Positions 1-11,908 of a stretch of 64,000 bases of DNA are shown piece after piece (position 1 is the stretch's first letter; each line of letters begins with the position of its first letter). A model generated the notes under the pieces. The model worked only from the letters and a program-made list of their open reading frames with translations, made no database searches and had not been told where the DNA came from. The position numbers and the translations under genes are program-made. This stretch comes from Cellvibrio polysaccharolyticus (lineage in GTDB: Bacteria; Pseudomonadota; Gammaproteobacteria; Pseudomonadales; Cellvibrionaceae): NCBI RefSeq assembly GCF_015182315.1, contig NZ_PRDL01000001.1:2356001-2420000 (forward strand). Direction: 5' to 3'.

Positions 1-69
1 TGCGCAGCACGCTGGTTTGCCGCAAACGGCGAAAACGAAAAGTTGGATAAGCTGACGGAGATTGCATAG
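1..69 (+). CDS. C-terminal end of an unidentified gene (5' end outside window)
   Basis: Frame 1 is open from the first base to a TAG at 67-69 and gives 22 residues ending in EKLDKLTEIA. The alanine-rich helix with ANGE could be the end of a Sel1 or TPR-type repeat protein, but this is too little sequence for a family call. The next gene is convergent (minus strand) and ends 48 bases away. Confidence 0.4.
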   Translation, partial: CAARWFAANGENEKLDKLTEIA

Positions 70-116
70 TCATTGCAGTAGCCTTGTCATAAAAACAAAC
101 CCGCAGATTGCAGGCG

Positions 117-539
117 TTACAGTAAATTTCCTTCATGACTCCATTCGCAACGAACGGCCATGTTACCTGAACCGGGCTTGTGGCCTGAACCGCCCGCCTC
201 CCATATAAACGTGTGCGTACCGGAAAGCTCTGTTTCGAGATGAACCGTAGCCGACACCCAATACATTCTTTTCAACAATTGCTCGAATTGCTCTACCCAC
301 TGATCCCACTCGTATTCAACTGCCTTGTAGGATGCACCAAAATGCATAACGTCTGTCTGGTAATGGGTGTTCATGGTATGTGCCGCAGGAATGGAAAACA
401 TTTCACGGGAAAGAAATGGCCATTCATCGGCACAGGGCAAAGCCAGCATGGCTTCGCGATTGGTGCGCAAGCGCTCGGTGTCTGCCACCAGTGACACGGT
501 ATCTTTTATACATCCGTATACGATTGATTCCTGGTCCAT
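117..539 (-). CDS. Hypothetical protein, 140 aa
   Basis: This is a complete soluble-looking ORF with no signal peptide or membrane helix. It is rich in aromatic residues and acidic (for example EYEWDQWVEQFEQLL near residues 75-90), and the C-terminal third is likely beta-rich. A GGGAA Shine-Dalgarno-like stretch lies 8 bases before the ATG. I do not recognise the family. It sits between the clipped plus-strand gene and the ligA-linked lipoprotein gene, separated from the latter by about 66 bases, so it may be transcribed separately. Codon use and composition look like a real gene rather than an antisense shadow. Confidence 0.6.
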   Translation of the reverse strand: MDQESIVYGCIKDTVSLVADTERLRTNREAMLALPCADEWPFLSREMFSIPAAHTMNTHYQTDVMHFGASYKAVEYEWDQWVEQFEQLLKRMYWVSATVHLETELSGTHTFIWEAGGSGHKPGSGNMAVRCEWSHEGNLL

Positions 540-605
540 AATTTTATTCCCGCAATATATTCATCAATACAGCGAAAAACTCGCAATCAACCCGCTGCCG
601 GGCGG

Positions 606-3385
<2,780 letters not shown>

Positions 3386-3395
3386 TGCAGAGAGA

Positions 3396-4604
3396 TCAGT
3401 CGCGACGTTGACGTGAGAAAAGGCGGCGTCTTTCGAAATCGCGAATGCGCTCGCGGCAATGATCAATAGTCTGGCGGGTCATTACGCTACGCTGTTCATC
3501 TTTCAATTCGCCACCCAGTGCATCGGCAATATCGCGCGCGGTGTCGACCATCAAGTCAAATGATTTCATGGAGTCTGCTTTCAACGGCAGCGTCATAAAC
3601 AAGCTGACGCCGGGCGTTTCAAAATCGTCCATGGCTTCCAGATCAAAATAACCGGGCTTGACCATGTTCGCCATGCTGAACAGCAATTCGCCGTCACCTT
3701 TGATGTCGCTGTAGCGATGGAAAATATTCATGTCACCAAAACGCAAACCGGCTTTCAGCAATGCATCCAGCAATTCACCGCCGGGGAAATTGCCGCCGCG
3801 TTGCGCCATGATATTGATGATCAGCACTTCTTCCGGCTCGGTCACCGCTTTGGCCGGCGCAGCCCGCGTTAGCGGATCATTGGGATCTTCAGCCAGAACA
3901 GGTTCTTCGCGTTCGTCTTCTTCGTCTTCATAATCGTACTCACGATCATCTTCGTCCTGTTCGTCATCATAACGATCGTCTTCGGCGTCGTAAGGCTCGT
4001 CATCTTCATAACGGTCATCGTCTTCTTCGTCGTCGTAACGATCATCATAATCGTCCCGCTCGTCATAGGCTTCTTCTGCGCGAACCGGGGCACGGTTATC
4101 GGCGTAAGGTGCCGGTGCAGTTTCCGGCTCGTTAAAAAAGCCTGGTTCAATACGTTCCTGCGGAGCATAACGTTCTTCTTCGCGCTCGTACTCATCGCGG
4201 CGGTGACGTACCGGCGCTTGACGGGCAGCCGGTATTTCTTCTTCGTAGGCCGGTTCGCTGTGACGGCCTTTCATTAGTACATCTTCAACTACCGGCTCCA
4301 TCAAGGTAGGCGGTACATTGTTTTCAGCAAAGCCTCTGGAATTTTTACGTGACTCGCGCGTCGGCACACTCGGGCGAGCAGAGATCACGGGATCGTGAGT
4401 GGACACAACGCGCGCACCGCCGTTAGGCAGTTCACTGGTAAAAACTTCGGTACTGGTCGGGGTTTCTTCCCGGCCAGTTTGTTGTTTGTACACTTTACGC
4501 GAGACACGAATTTTATCCCGGCGGGATAAATGCATGCGTCTGACGCCATCGGCAAGAATTGCAATAATCAATATTGCCGTGATGACTATTAACCAATCAT
4601 TCAT
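3396..4604 (-). CDS. zipA: Cell division protein ZipA, 402 aa
   Basis: ZipA anchors FtsZ filaments to the inner membrane and stabilises the Z-ring. An N-terminal transmembrane helix (residues 4-20) is followed by a basic stretch (RRMHLSRRDKIRVSRK), then a long low-complexity linker. About 60 residues of the linker (roughly 170-232) are almost all Asp, Glu, Tyr and Arg. The C-terminal ZipA/FtsZ-binding domain starts near residue 258 (EEVLIINIMAQRGGNFPG). It is longer than E. coli ZipA (about 328 aa), and the extra length is in the acidic linker. It follows smc by 18 bases, so the two are probably co-transcribed. Confidence 0.95.
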   Translation of the reverse strand: MNDWLIVITAILIIAILADGVRRMHLSRRDKIRVSRKVYKQQTGREETPTSTEVFTSELPNGGARVVSTHDPVISARPSVPTRESRKNSRGFAENNVPPTLMEPVVEDVLMKGRHSEPAYEEEIPAARQAPVRHRRDEYEREEERYAPQERIEPGFFNEPETAPAPYADNRAPVRAEEAYDERDDYDDRYDDEEDDDRYEDDEPYDAEDDRYDDEQDEDDREYDYEDEEDEREEPVLAEDPNDPLTRAAPAKAVTEPEEVLIINIMAQRGGNFPGGELLDALLKAGLRFGDMNIFHRYSDIKGDGELLFSMANMVKPGYFDLEAMDDFETPGVSLFMTLPLKADSMKSFDLMVDTARDIADALGGELKDEQRSVMTRQTIDHCRERIRDFERRRLFSRQRRD

Positions 4605-4622
4605 AAGGGTAATCCGTTTGTG

Positions 4623-7600
4623 TTATATCGCAGCAAGCTCGGCTGCTTCATCGACGTCTACTGTTACCAAGCGGGAAACACCCGGTTCGTGCATGGTAAC
4701 CCCCATTAATTGATGTGCCATTTCCATCGCAATTTTGTTGTGCGTAATATAAATAAACTGCACGTGTTCAGACATTTCTTCCACCATTCTTGCATAGCGC
4801 CCGACGTTGGCATCATCGAGCGGTGCGTCAACTTCATCCAGCATACAGAAAGGTGCCGGATTAAGACGGAAGATGGAAAATACCAGCGCAATCGCTGTTA
4901 ATGCTTTTTCACCACCAGACAGCAAATGAATGGTGCTGTTACGCTTGCCGGGCGGCCTGGCCATAATGGTGATGCCGGTATCCAGCATATCCTCGCCAGT
5001 CAATTCAAGGTAAGCATGTCCGCCACCAAACACTTTGGGGAACAGCTCCTGCAAACTGCTGTTCACCTGATCAAAGGTTTCCTTAAAGCGTGTACGGGTT
5101 TCGCGATCAATACGTTTGATCGCATTTTCCAATGTTTCCAGGGCTTCCATCAAGTCGGCATTTTGCGCGTCGAGATAGTTTTTGCGCTCGGATTCAATCT
5201 TGTATTCATCGATAGCCGCAAGGTTGATCAGCCCGAGGCGGGAAATGCGCCCGGCCAACACTTCCAGCTCGCTTTCAATAGCACTGACACTGGCTTCGTC
5301 GGAAATATCCGCCAGCAGGATTTCGAGGTTAAACGCTTCGTCTTCCAGCTGTTTTACCACCGTTGCCCGCTTCACTTCAAACATTTGGGCGGCGAGGCGC
5401 TCCTGCTCCAGATGCGCGCGCACCGCCTGCACTTCCTGCTCAGCCTTGTTTCGTGCCTGTTCGGATTGACGCAGTTCGTGCTCAACGGTTTCCAGCGCTC
5501 TGCGCGCTTCGCCCAGCGACGCCTCAACCGACAAACGTTTGGACAAGGCAGCTTCAAGTTCAAGCTTGTATTCTTCAATCGGATCACGGTTTTCGCCGAG
5601 CGACATCAACAGCTGTTCGCGACGCTCCTGCAATCTTGATGCCTGCTCACGCAAACGGCTGATACCAAGACGGATACTATCCAGCTGGGTTTTGACCGAT
5701 TGGAAACGCATCGCCAACTCATGAGCGCGGTCTTTGTCCTGGCGGGCTTTTTGCCGCGCCTGATCCAGTTTCGAGCGAATATCATCGCGCTGTTGCAGCA
5801 AGGCTTCACGACGATCAGTATCCTGCTCCATGGCTTCGATCGCTTCGCTGAGAATCATCCGCGCTTCGGACAGGTGCTCCGCTTCCTGCTCCATTTGCTC
5901 GCGCGCTTCGCGAATTTCCGATTCCACACGCTCACGGCGCATGGTCACTTGCTCTACCCTCACCTGCATGGCACTTAATTGCGAATGCGCTTCAGCGTGA
6001 CGGCGGGATTGTTCTTCCACCTCGCGGCGAGCGGTTTCACGCTGCTGGTTCAGTTGCTTGAGCGTATCACGCCCCTCTTCCAGCTGCTGCCCCAACAGCC
6101 CCACCTGTTCTTCTGCTTCGGTAATGGCCGCAGTCAGTTCTTCAAGTTCCTGACGGCGGGCAATAACACCCGAGCTGGCATCGGTATCGCGGGTGACGCG
6201 CAACCAGTGCGGGCCGAGCCAGATACCGTCTTTGGTGATAACCGATTCATTGCCTTGCAGCTGCGGGCGTAAAGCCAACGCCGCTTCGAGTGTGTCTACA
6301 GCATAGACGCCACTGAGATAACCTGCTGCATCCCAGTCGCCGCTGACAAATTCACTTAACAGCGATGCTTTACCGGTTGCGGCACCACCATGGCGCACCG
6401 AGGTATCAAATAAAACCAGTTCGCCCTGGGTCAGACCACCAATCACACTGGCAACGGCATCCAGGCCATCAACGCAAACCGCCTGCAAGGTATTGCCGAG
6501 CACCGTTTCTACCGCCTGATCCCAACCGCCTTCAACACGAATGGCTTCTGCCAGACGCTGGTTGTCGGTCAGTTGTTGCTCGGATAACCAACGGGTAACC
6601 GCCTTGTTTTTTTCACCCAGTGCGGCCTGTTGCAAGGCTTCGAGAGAGGCATGGCGACCGCGCATGCTTTGCAAACGGCTGCGCTGTTGATCCAGCTCGT
6701 TAACCAGACGATTGTTGTCGTCCTGACGGGCTTCAATGTTTTCCGCAAGAATATCCACCTGTTGGCGCTTTTCATCGGCCACCAGATCCAGCTCGGCGAG
6801 TTTTTCACTCAGCTGCGCGATTTCTTCATCGGCACCACCGTCGGTGAGGCCTTGTTTTTCATCGCGCAATTTTTCAATACGCTGCAGCAAGCGCTGCTGC
6901 ACTTGTTCAAGATGCTGAATACGGGATTGCTGAACTTCTGCTTTCTGACGTGGTTCGGCGGCGCGCTGGTTGAAGTTGTCCCACTCATTTTGCCAGCGCT
7001 GCATATCTTCTTCAGATGTCAGCAGGATTTCACTGGAATCTTCTTCGGCGGCTTGCACCAGCTCCAGTTCGGGTTCAATTTCCAGCAGCTCGGCTTCCCA
7101 GTTTTCTACCTTGAGCACATCCGCTTGCAGATTCTCTTCGGCTTCTTTGGTATCCCGCGAGGTTTGATCCAGATCGGTTTGCAGCTGGCGCGAGCGCTCC
7201 TGGGCGTGCTGAATGTTTTGTTCAAGCCGCGCGATGTCCGAGCCGATGGCGTAGTAACGGCCTTGCACTTCGTTAAACTTGTCGCTCAGCTCGGTGTATT
7301 CGGTGCGGTATTTTTCAATGCGGGTATCTTTGTTTACCTGCTCGGTAACAAATGATTCCATGCGCAATTCCAGATCGCGAATGGATTCATTTTTGGCTTT
7401 GGCTTGCACATCCAGCTCACGAAATTCCAGCGCTTGCAGTTGCGCTTTGAGTTGACGCTCTTCTTTTTTGTATTCGCCGTATTTTTCAGCAGCTTGTGCC
7501 TGGCGCTGCAAGCGCGACAATTGACGCTCCAGTTCATCGCGAATATCCGTCAGGCGCTCAAGGTTTTCCATGGTGCGGCGCATACGGCTTTCGGTATCGC

Positions 7601-8132
7601 GGCGGCGCTCTTTGTATTTGGAGATACCAGCAGCTTCTTCGATATAAATACGCAAATCTTCCGGCTTGGCTTCAATCAGACGGGAGATCATGCCCTGCTC
7701 GATAATCGCATAGCTGCGCGGCCCGAGACCGGTTCCCAAAAAGATATCAGTAATATCCCGGCGGCGGCACTTGGTGCCATTGAGGTAGTAATGGTTTTGC
7801 GCGTCGCGGGTTACTTTACGTTTGATGGAGATTTCGGTAAAGGCGGCATATTCGCCCAGCAGCGTACCGTCGCTGTTGTCAAACACCAGCTCAATGGAGG
7901 CTTGCCCAACCGGTTTGCGGCCGCTGGAGCCGTTAAAAATAACGTCGGTCATGTTTTCGCCGCGAAGATTTTTCGCCGACGACTCCCCCATTACCCAACG
8001 CACAGCATCGATAATGTTGGATTTGCCACAACCATTGGGGCCAACCACAGCGCACAAATTGCTGGGGAAGTTGACCGTGGTTGGGTCAACGAATGATTTG
8101 AATCCGGCCAGCTTAATGCACTTTAGTCGCAT
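4623..8132 (-). CDS. smc: Chromosome segregation ATPase SMC, 1169 aa
   Basis: This is the core ATPase of the SMC-ScpAB condensin, which organises and resolves replicated chromosomes. Walker A is GPNGCGKSN (31-39). Long coiled coils lead to a hinge around residues 510-660 (VEGGWDQAVETVLGNTLQAV to GIWLGPHW). A second coiled coil leads to the ABC signature LSGGEK (about 1071-1076) and Walker B MLDEVDAPLD (about 1097-1106). Length is normal for bacterial SMC. ScpA and ScpB, its kleisin and partner, are encoded about 44 kb away at 51.7-53.5 kb. It is the first gene of the smc-zipA unit. Confidence 0.98.
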   Translation of the reverse strand: MRLKCIKLAGFKSFVDPTTVNFPSNLCAVVGPNGCGKSNIIDAVRWVMGESSAKNLRGENMTDVIFNGSSGRKPVGQASIELVFDNSDGTLLGEYAAFTEISIKRKVTRDAQNHYYLNGTKCRRRDITDIFLGTGLGPRSYAIIEQGMISRLIEAKPEDLRIYIEEAAGISKYKERRRDTESRMRRTMENLERLTDIRDELERQLSRLQRQAQAAEKYGEYKKEERQLKAQLQALEFRELDVQAKAKNESIRDLELRMESFVTEQVNKDTRIEKYRTEYTELSDKFNEVQGRYYAIGSDIARLEQNIQHAQERSRQLQTDLDQTSRDTKEAEENLQADVLKVENWEAELLEIEPELELVQAAEEDSSEILLTSEEDMQRWQNEWDNFNQRAAEPRQKAEVQQSRIQHLEQVQQRLLQRIEKLRDEKQGLTDGGADEEIAQLSEKLAELDLVADEKRQQVDILAENIEARQDDNNRLVNELDQQRSRLQSMRGRHASLEALQQAALGEKNKAVTRWLSEQQLTDNQRLAEAIRVEGGWDQAVETVLGNTLQAVCVDGLDAVASVIGGLTQGELVLFDTSVRHGGAATGKASLLSEFVSGDWDAAGYLSGVYAVDTLEAALALRPQLQGNESVITKDGIWLGPHWLRVTRDTDASSGVIARRQELEELTAAITEAEEQVGLLGQQLEEGRDTLKQLNQQRETARREVEEQSRRHAEAHSQLSAMQVRVEQVTMRRERVESEIREAREQMEQEAEHLSEARMILSEAIEAMEQDTDRREALLQQRDDIRSKLDQARQKARQDKDRAHELAMRFQSVKTQLDSIRLGISRLREQASRLQERREQLLMSLGENRDPIEEYKLELEAALSKRLSVEASLGEARRALETVEHELRQSEQARNKAEQEVQAVRAHLEQERLAAQMFEVKRATVVKQLEDEAFNLEILLADISDEASVSAIESELEVLAGRISRLGLINLAAIDEYKIESERKNYLDAQNADLMEALETLENAIKRIDRETRTRFKETFDQVNSSLQELFPKVFGGGHAYLELTGEDMLDTGITIMARPPGKRNSTIHLLSGGEKALTAIALVFSIFRLNPAPFCMLDEVDAPLDDANVGRYARMVEEMSEHVQFIYITHNKIAMEMAHQLMGVTMHEPGVSRLVTVDVDEAAELAAI

Positions 8133-8240
8133 AAGTCCTTACACTCATCTGAGTCTGATCGCCAACGGCTGATCAGCACTGACGCCCCACCTTGGCCAGT
8201 TAGCCGGCAGGGCATCGCAATAGCAGAAAATACGGATAGT

Positions 8241-8269
8241 TATATAGCTGATTCAACCCCTGCTGTCAC
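8241..8269 (-). promoter_or_regulatory. Candidate sigma70 promoter for smc
   Basis: On the minus strand GTGACA (8264-8269) and TATATA (8241-8246) are separated by exactly 17 bases and lie about 110 bases before the smc start, implying a 5' leader of roughly 100 nt. Confidence 0.45.
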
Positions 8270-8536
8270 GATCCTGACACGGAATCAAAGCAAGGTTGTT
8301 AGCGGATCACCGATAACAGGCCAGCTATTTGATTTTTCCGGCTTTTTTGGTTTTCGGGCAGAGCCGCTTCAGCGGACTTACAGCGCCTGAAACCAACGAG
8401 ATAAAGTGGGGAATTCTACACATTTAGCGGCAGGTTTACACCCGCTCCACGCCGATGGCGGCAATGAAACGGGAGTTTTTTTCGAAGGCGGGCGCCAGCT
8501 CGGGGTAAAAGTCAAACCGGCGTCACGAAAGGCAGG
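8270..8536. other. Intergenic stretch downstream of ccmI, with a short gene-like tail
   Basis: The space between smc and ccmI (8133-8536) has no full gene. Directly after ccmI on the minus strand, a 28-codon open stretch reads RRFDFYPELAPAFEKN, continues ...GVERV and ends in TAA near 8437. It looks like the end of a lost gene, but it is preceded by an in-frame stop and has no start. A T-rich patch with pairing arms lies near 8330-8350. I assign no function. Confidence 0.3.
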
Positions 8537-9853
8537 TTATTCGTCCAGTTTTTGATCAATAACGATACGCAAATCACCCGGAATGTCCGCCAGGTCTATT
8601 GGCCCGATACTGCCCTGCCAATCACCCGCGCGCGAAATAGCAGAACCATCCTGGGATATACGCGCAACCAGCTCAATTGGTGTGGACTGTGAGAATGCCT
8701 GTGAGAGCGTCGCGGTGGGCGCCATGGACATGGATTCATTCAGAGTGATTTTCGCTGGCAATGACGCCAGGCTGACCCGCTGTATCGCCAGCGGGATTTT
8801 TGCGCCCTGCCAGGCACGAGCATAAACAAATACCGTCAGGTCTTTGGCCGCATCCACCTTGTCCGCCACTTCAACACTAACCTCCAGTGTCGGGCCTGTT
8901 ACTACTGGCGCGTCGGTGGTTGCCGGCGCGCCATCTCGTGCCGCCACCGCCTGACCACTTTTAGCCGCTTCCTGACGGGCACGCTCGATGCCGCCTTCAA
9001 GCGCCTTTCGCCCGGGGCTTTGCGGGCCGAGCCCATCGACAGCTCGCTGCCAGAAACCGACCGCTTCACTGTAAGCAGCACGTTCGTAGGCATCAATACC
9101 GGCAAGCCCCAGCGCGGTAGTGTTCTCCGGCTCAATGGTGAGCGCAGAACCGGCCAGTGCGGCAATCTCGGGGTTGATACGATTATTGTTTTGCAGAAAC
9201 AAGGCTTGCGCCAGCTCTGCCATCACCATCCCTGAGGATGCATCCAGCTCGAGAATGGAACGGTAAGCAGTCACTGCTCGCGAAAAGTCATTGGTTTCCA
9301 TCGCGCTGCGCGCCAGCATAAACCAATATTGCGTGTTATCAGGGCGCTGAGCCAAACGTTGCTCAAGCGCGGTGATCAGCTCACGGGAACGCTCGCGATC
9401 CGGCTCGCGTCCCTGCATCAAATCATTCATATCCTGCTGATTTTTTGCCTGCTGCATTTTCTGAATGTCTACATCAATTGCGCTGCCGGTGTGCGTGTAA
9501 AAATAAAACGCGCCACCCACCAGCAAAATCGCCGTGGTAAATAAAACCAGCACTGCCGGCGTGGTTTTATTATTGCTGCTGGATTTTTCAAGCCCGGCAT
9601 CGTCATCCAGCAGTCGGCGCTCGTGCTCCAGCTTGAGTAACGCGTATTCATCTTGCGTTACCCGCCCTTCTGCCAGAGAGGCGCCCAGCTCACGCATGTG
9701 CTCTTTGAAAACCTCAACGTTGGTTTGCAAGCGCTCATCTTCTGCAACATGGGCTCTGAACGCAGGCAACGAGCGGCGGCGCAAAACCGGCCAGATGACA
9801 AACAACACGACCATGATGGCCAGAAGAATAAAAATCCAGGATTGTGCAGCCAT
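8537..9853 (-). CDS. ccmI: Cytochrome c maturation protein CcmI, 438 aa
   Basis: CcmI holds apocytochrome c and, with CcmH and CcmF, presents it for haem ligation at the periplasmic face of the inner membrane. An N-terminal membrane helix (residues 6-22) and a cytoplasmic zipper-like segment are followed by a second helix (TTPAVLVLFTTAILLVGGAF, about 94-113). A periplasmic TPR region (about 150-290) and a C-terminal beta-rich domain follow. Its start overlaps the ccmH stop by one base (TAATG). The upstream genes ccmA-G are not next to it; tRNA genes are there instead. Confidence 0.93.
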   Translation of the reverse strand: MAAQSWIFILLAIMVVLFVIWPVLRRRSLPAFRAHVAEDERLQTNVEVFKEHMRELGASLAEGRVTQDEYALLKLEHERRLLDDDAGLEKSSSNNKTTPAVLVLFTTAILLVGGAFYFYTHTGSAIDVDIQKMQQAKNQQDMNDLMQGREPDRERSRELITALEQRLAQRPDNTQYWFMLARSAMETNDFSRAVTAYRSILELDASSGMVMAELAQALFLQNNNRINPEIAALAGSALTIEPENTTALGLAGIDAYERAAYSEAVGFWQRAVDGLGPQSPGRKALEGGIERARQEAAKSGQAVAARDGAPATTDAPVVTGPTLEVSVEVADKVDAAKDLTVFVYARAWQGAKIPLAIQRVSLASLPAKITLNESMSMAPTATLSQAFSQSTPIELVARISQDGSAISRAGDWQGSIGPIDLADIPGDLRIVIDQKLDE

Positions 9854-10383
9854 TAACGTGGCTCCTTGGTTTCGGTATCAGTGTCGGAAGTGGCTTCAGG
9901 TTGTTGCAGCAAGACAGCAAGGCGCTCCTGCTCTTTGGCAGAAAGCGGTTTGGCAGGCCCTTCTACCAAGGCAACCTGACGACGCTGCCGGACGATAACA
10001 ATCAAAATGATGATGGCGGCAACCACCAGAAACAACGGGCCAAACCATAAGAGAAATGTTGATGCGGTCAGGCGCGGCTTATACAAAATATATTCGCCGT
10101 AACGCTCAACCATAAAATCAACAATTTCCTTGTCCGATCGGCCATCGGTAATCAGCTCGTGCAGCTCGCGGCGCAAATCGGTAGCAATAGGAGAATCGGA
10201 ACCGGAGAGGTTTTGATTTTGACATTTGGGACAACGCAACTCGTCAATAAAGTTTTGGTAGCGTGCGCGCTGCACGTCGTTGTCGAATTCGTAGACATCA
10301 ATGGCCGCCTGAGCGGTCAATGCCAGCAATCCTGAGAACAGCAAAATAGCTGCTCGAAAAAAAACGCCAGACATAAGTATCAC
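9853..10383 (-). CDS. ccmH: Cytochrome c maturation thioredoxin-like protein CcmH
   Basis: CcmH reduces the CXXCH cysteines of apocytochrome c before haem attachment. Visible features are a signal or anchor helix (residues 8-26), the redox motif LRCPKCQNQ (Cys51, Cys54), and a C-terminal transmembrane helix (about 118-140). The ATG at 10383 and a second ATG at 10374 are both possible. Length (176 aa) fits the short CcmH type paired with a separate CcmI. It heads a two-gene minus-strand unit with ccmI. Confidence 0.94.
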   Translation of the reverse strand: MILMSGVFFRAAILLFSGLLALTAQAAIDVYEFDNDVQRARYQNFIDELRCPKCQNQNLSGSDSPIATDLRRELHELITDGRSDKEIVDFMVERYGEYILYKPRLTASTFLLWFGPLFLVVAAIIILIVIVRQRRQVALVEGPAKPLSAKEQERLAVLLQQPEATSDTDTETKEPR

Positions 10384-10516
10384 CCCGAAAAAATGTGCCA
10401 GCAGTATATCAAAGCAGATCCTGATGCGGTCGAATCTGTATGATCCGCCTCATTCCAAAAAAATTGCACACTATTTCGCCAAAAGCATTTTTTTATATAA
10501 AAACCGAAAATAAATA

Positions 10517-10544
10517 TTGACGTGTCGTTTTGTTTCATTAGAAT
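10517..10544 (+). promoter_or_regulatory. Promoter of the tRNA-Val/tRNA-Asp unit
   Basis: TTGACG (10517-10522) and TAGAAT (10539-10544) are 16 bases apart, with an AT-rich upstream region and a tRNA starting 15 bases after the -10. This is a near-consensus sigma70 promoter of the kind expected for stable RNA. Confidence 0.75.
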
Positions 10545-10558
10545 ACGCACCACTTACC

Positions 10559-10634
10559 GGGCGGTTAGCTCAGTTGGTAGAGCAATGCCCTTACAAGGCA
10601 TGGGTCACAAGTTCGAGTCTTGTACCGCCCACCA
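10559..10634 (+). tRNA. tRNA-Val (anticodon TAC)
   Basis: The cloverleaf is complete: acceptor GGGCGGT/ACCGCCC, D stem GCTC/GAGC, anticodon stem ATGCC/GGCAT with loop CTTACAA (anticodon TAC at 10592-10594), the T-loop sequence TTCGAGT, discriminator A and an encoded CCA. It reads GTA and GTG valine codons. Confidence 0.97.
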
Positions 10635-10666
10635 CTTTCACTCAAAAAGTAAAAGTGTATCTCTGC

Positions 10667-10743
10667 GGACCGGTAGTTCAGTTGGTTAGAATGCCGGCCT
10701 GTCACGCCGGAGGTCGCGGGTTCGAGCCCCGTCCGGTCCGCCA
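10667..10743 (+). tRNA. tRNA-Asp (anticodon GTC)
   Basis: Acceptor GGACCGG/CCGGTCC, D-arm GTTCAGTTGGTTAGAA, anticodon loop CTGTCAC (GTC), T-arm GCGGG-TTCGAGC-CCCGT, discriminator G and an encoded CCA. It lies 32 bases after tRNA-Val and is transcribed with it. Confidence 0.97.
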
Positions 10744-10768
10744 CTTAAGTAGGGCTTACGCCCATAAG

Positions 10769-10793
10769 AAAGCCCCTGATCGGGGCTTTTTTT
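10769..10793 (+). terminator. Intrinsic terminator of the tRNA unit
   Basis: AGCCCC (10771-10776) pairs with GGGGCT (10782-10787) around a TGATC loop, followed by a run of seven T. It ends the Val-Asp tRNA transcript. Confidence 0.9.
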
Positions 10794-10881
10794 ATGCCTG
10801 TAATTTCTTACCTTCCTATTTTTTACCTTTCTATGGCGGCCACCACAAGGTCACCGCTATAAAACACCTCTCTGCCGCTTG

Positions 10882-11025
10882 TCACGCATGCTCGCTGCGC
10901 TCTTCCTCTTCCTGCGGTGGCTCGCTGTTAATTTTCTTCCACGCGTAGTAGCCCAAATAAGCCACTACCGCGCAACACACCAGTAAAACCACCAGGCTTG
11001 AAATAACAGCAATATCGATATACAT
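10882..11025 (-). CDS. Small single-helix membrane protein, 47 aa
   Basis: The frame starts at an ATG at 11025, preceded by a strong Shine-Dalgarno site (AGGAG, 7 bases upstream), and ends with TGA at 10882-10884. The product has one hydrophobic helix at the N-terminus (IAVISSLVVLLVCCAVVAYL), then GYYAWKK and an acidic tail with QEEEERSEH. The short periplasmic end, the Lys pair after the helix and the charged tail suggest an inner-membrane miniprotein. I do not recognise the family. It resembles small oxidase or transporter accessory subunits only in architecture. It lies between the tRNA terminator and msrA. Confidence 0.6.
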   Translation of the reverse strand: MYIDIAVISSLVVLLVCCAVVAYLGYYAWKKINSEPPQEEEERSEHA

Positions 11026-11207
11026 GACGCTTCTCCTGAAAATTTGTCAGGCTTCAGTCTATCGATGGCATGAAAAGTGTTTTTGACAGGAATCAAGAAA
11101 TGCTTTTTTGAAAGACCGCTAAACAGGAGATATCAAAAAAATAAGAAACTACCAAGGCTGCATGTCTGCGCGGGACTGCAGCAGGCATAAAACCCTGGTA
11201 ATTAATA

Positions 11208-11870
11208 TTAGCAGGACGGTGTAATACCGGGGTTCAACACATTGGGCAGCAATGCACCGGTGCCGCGAAGACCGCAATAACCACCCGGATTTTTATGCAA
11301 ATACTGCTGATGTTCCACCTCGGCATAATAAAACGCGGGCGCAGGTAGAATTTCTGTGGTGATTTCACCAAGACCGGCAGCACTCAGCGCTTGCTGATAC
11401 TGATCACGGCTGGCGACCGCCTCTGCCTGCTGGGAATCCGAAAAGGTGTAAATGCCCGAGCGGTATTGTGTACCGCGATCATTCCCCTGGCGCATTCCCT
11501 GTGTCGGGTCATGGGCTTCCCAGAAAACTTTCAACAGTTGCGTAAAGCTGGTGATGCCCGGATCAAACACCACCAGCACCACTTCGTTATGACCGGTACG
11601 GCCTGTGCAAACTTCTTCATACCAGGGGTTCGGCGTAAAGCCGGCAGCATAACCCACGGCGGTGGTGTAAACGCCGGGTTGCTGCCAAAAGCGGCGTTCT
11701 GCCCCCCAGAAGCAGCCCAGCCCAAAAAGTACCTGCTGCAGCCCTGCAGGAAACGGCGGCTGCAAGGGAGCATGGTTAACCGCGTGCTGATTATGAATTT
11801 TCATCGCTTCGTTACGACCGCGTAGCGCGTTACTCGCGTCCGGCATTACAGATTTGTCGTTGAAAAACAT
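11208..11870 (-). CDS. msrA: Peptide methionine-S-sulfoxide reductase MsrA
   Basis: MsrA repairs the S-epimer of methionine sulfoxide in oxidised proteins using thioredoxin. The catalytic motif GCFWG is at residues 52-56 (Cys53). The substrate pocket sequence [13 protein letters not shown] and the downstream [11 protein letters not shown] are typical. C-terminal cysteines (YCGLRG and the terminal Cys) probably resolve the sulfenic acid. Length (220 aa) matches the long gammaproteobacterial form, including the [13 protein letters not shown] lead-in. It is a single gene, 38 bases after sohB on the same strand. Confidence 0.96.
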   Translation of the reverse strand: MFFNDKSVMPDASNALRGRNEAMKIHNQHAVNHAPLQPPFPAGLQQVLFGLGCFWGAERRFWQQPGVYTTAVGYAAGFTPNPWYEEVCTGRTGHNEVVLVVFDPGITSFTQLLKVFWEAHDPTQGMRQGNDRGTQYRSGIYTFSDSQQAEAVASRDQYQQALSAAGLGEITTEILPAPAFYYAEVEHQQYLHKNPGGYCGLRGTGALLPNVLNPGITPSC

Positions 11871-11908
11871 CGTTATCCGCCTCGGTTATCTCTGCTGTGG
11901 TACATGGA

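Noticed and set aside
3869..4195. Long ORF inside zipA in another frame, made of Met, Thr, Lys and Val
   Set aside because: A by-product of the GAT/GAC/GAA repeats that encode the acidic linker.
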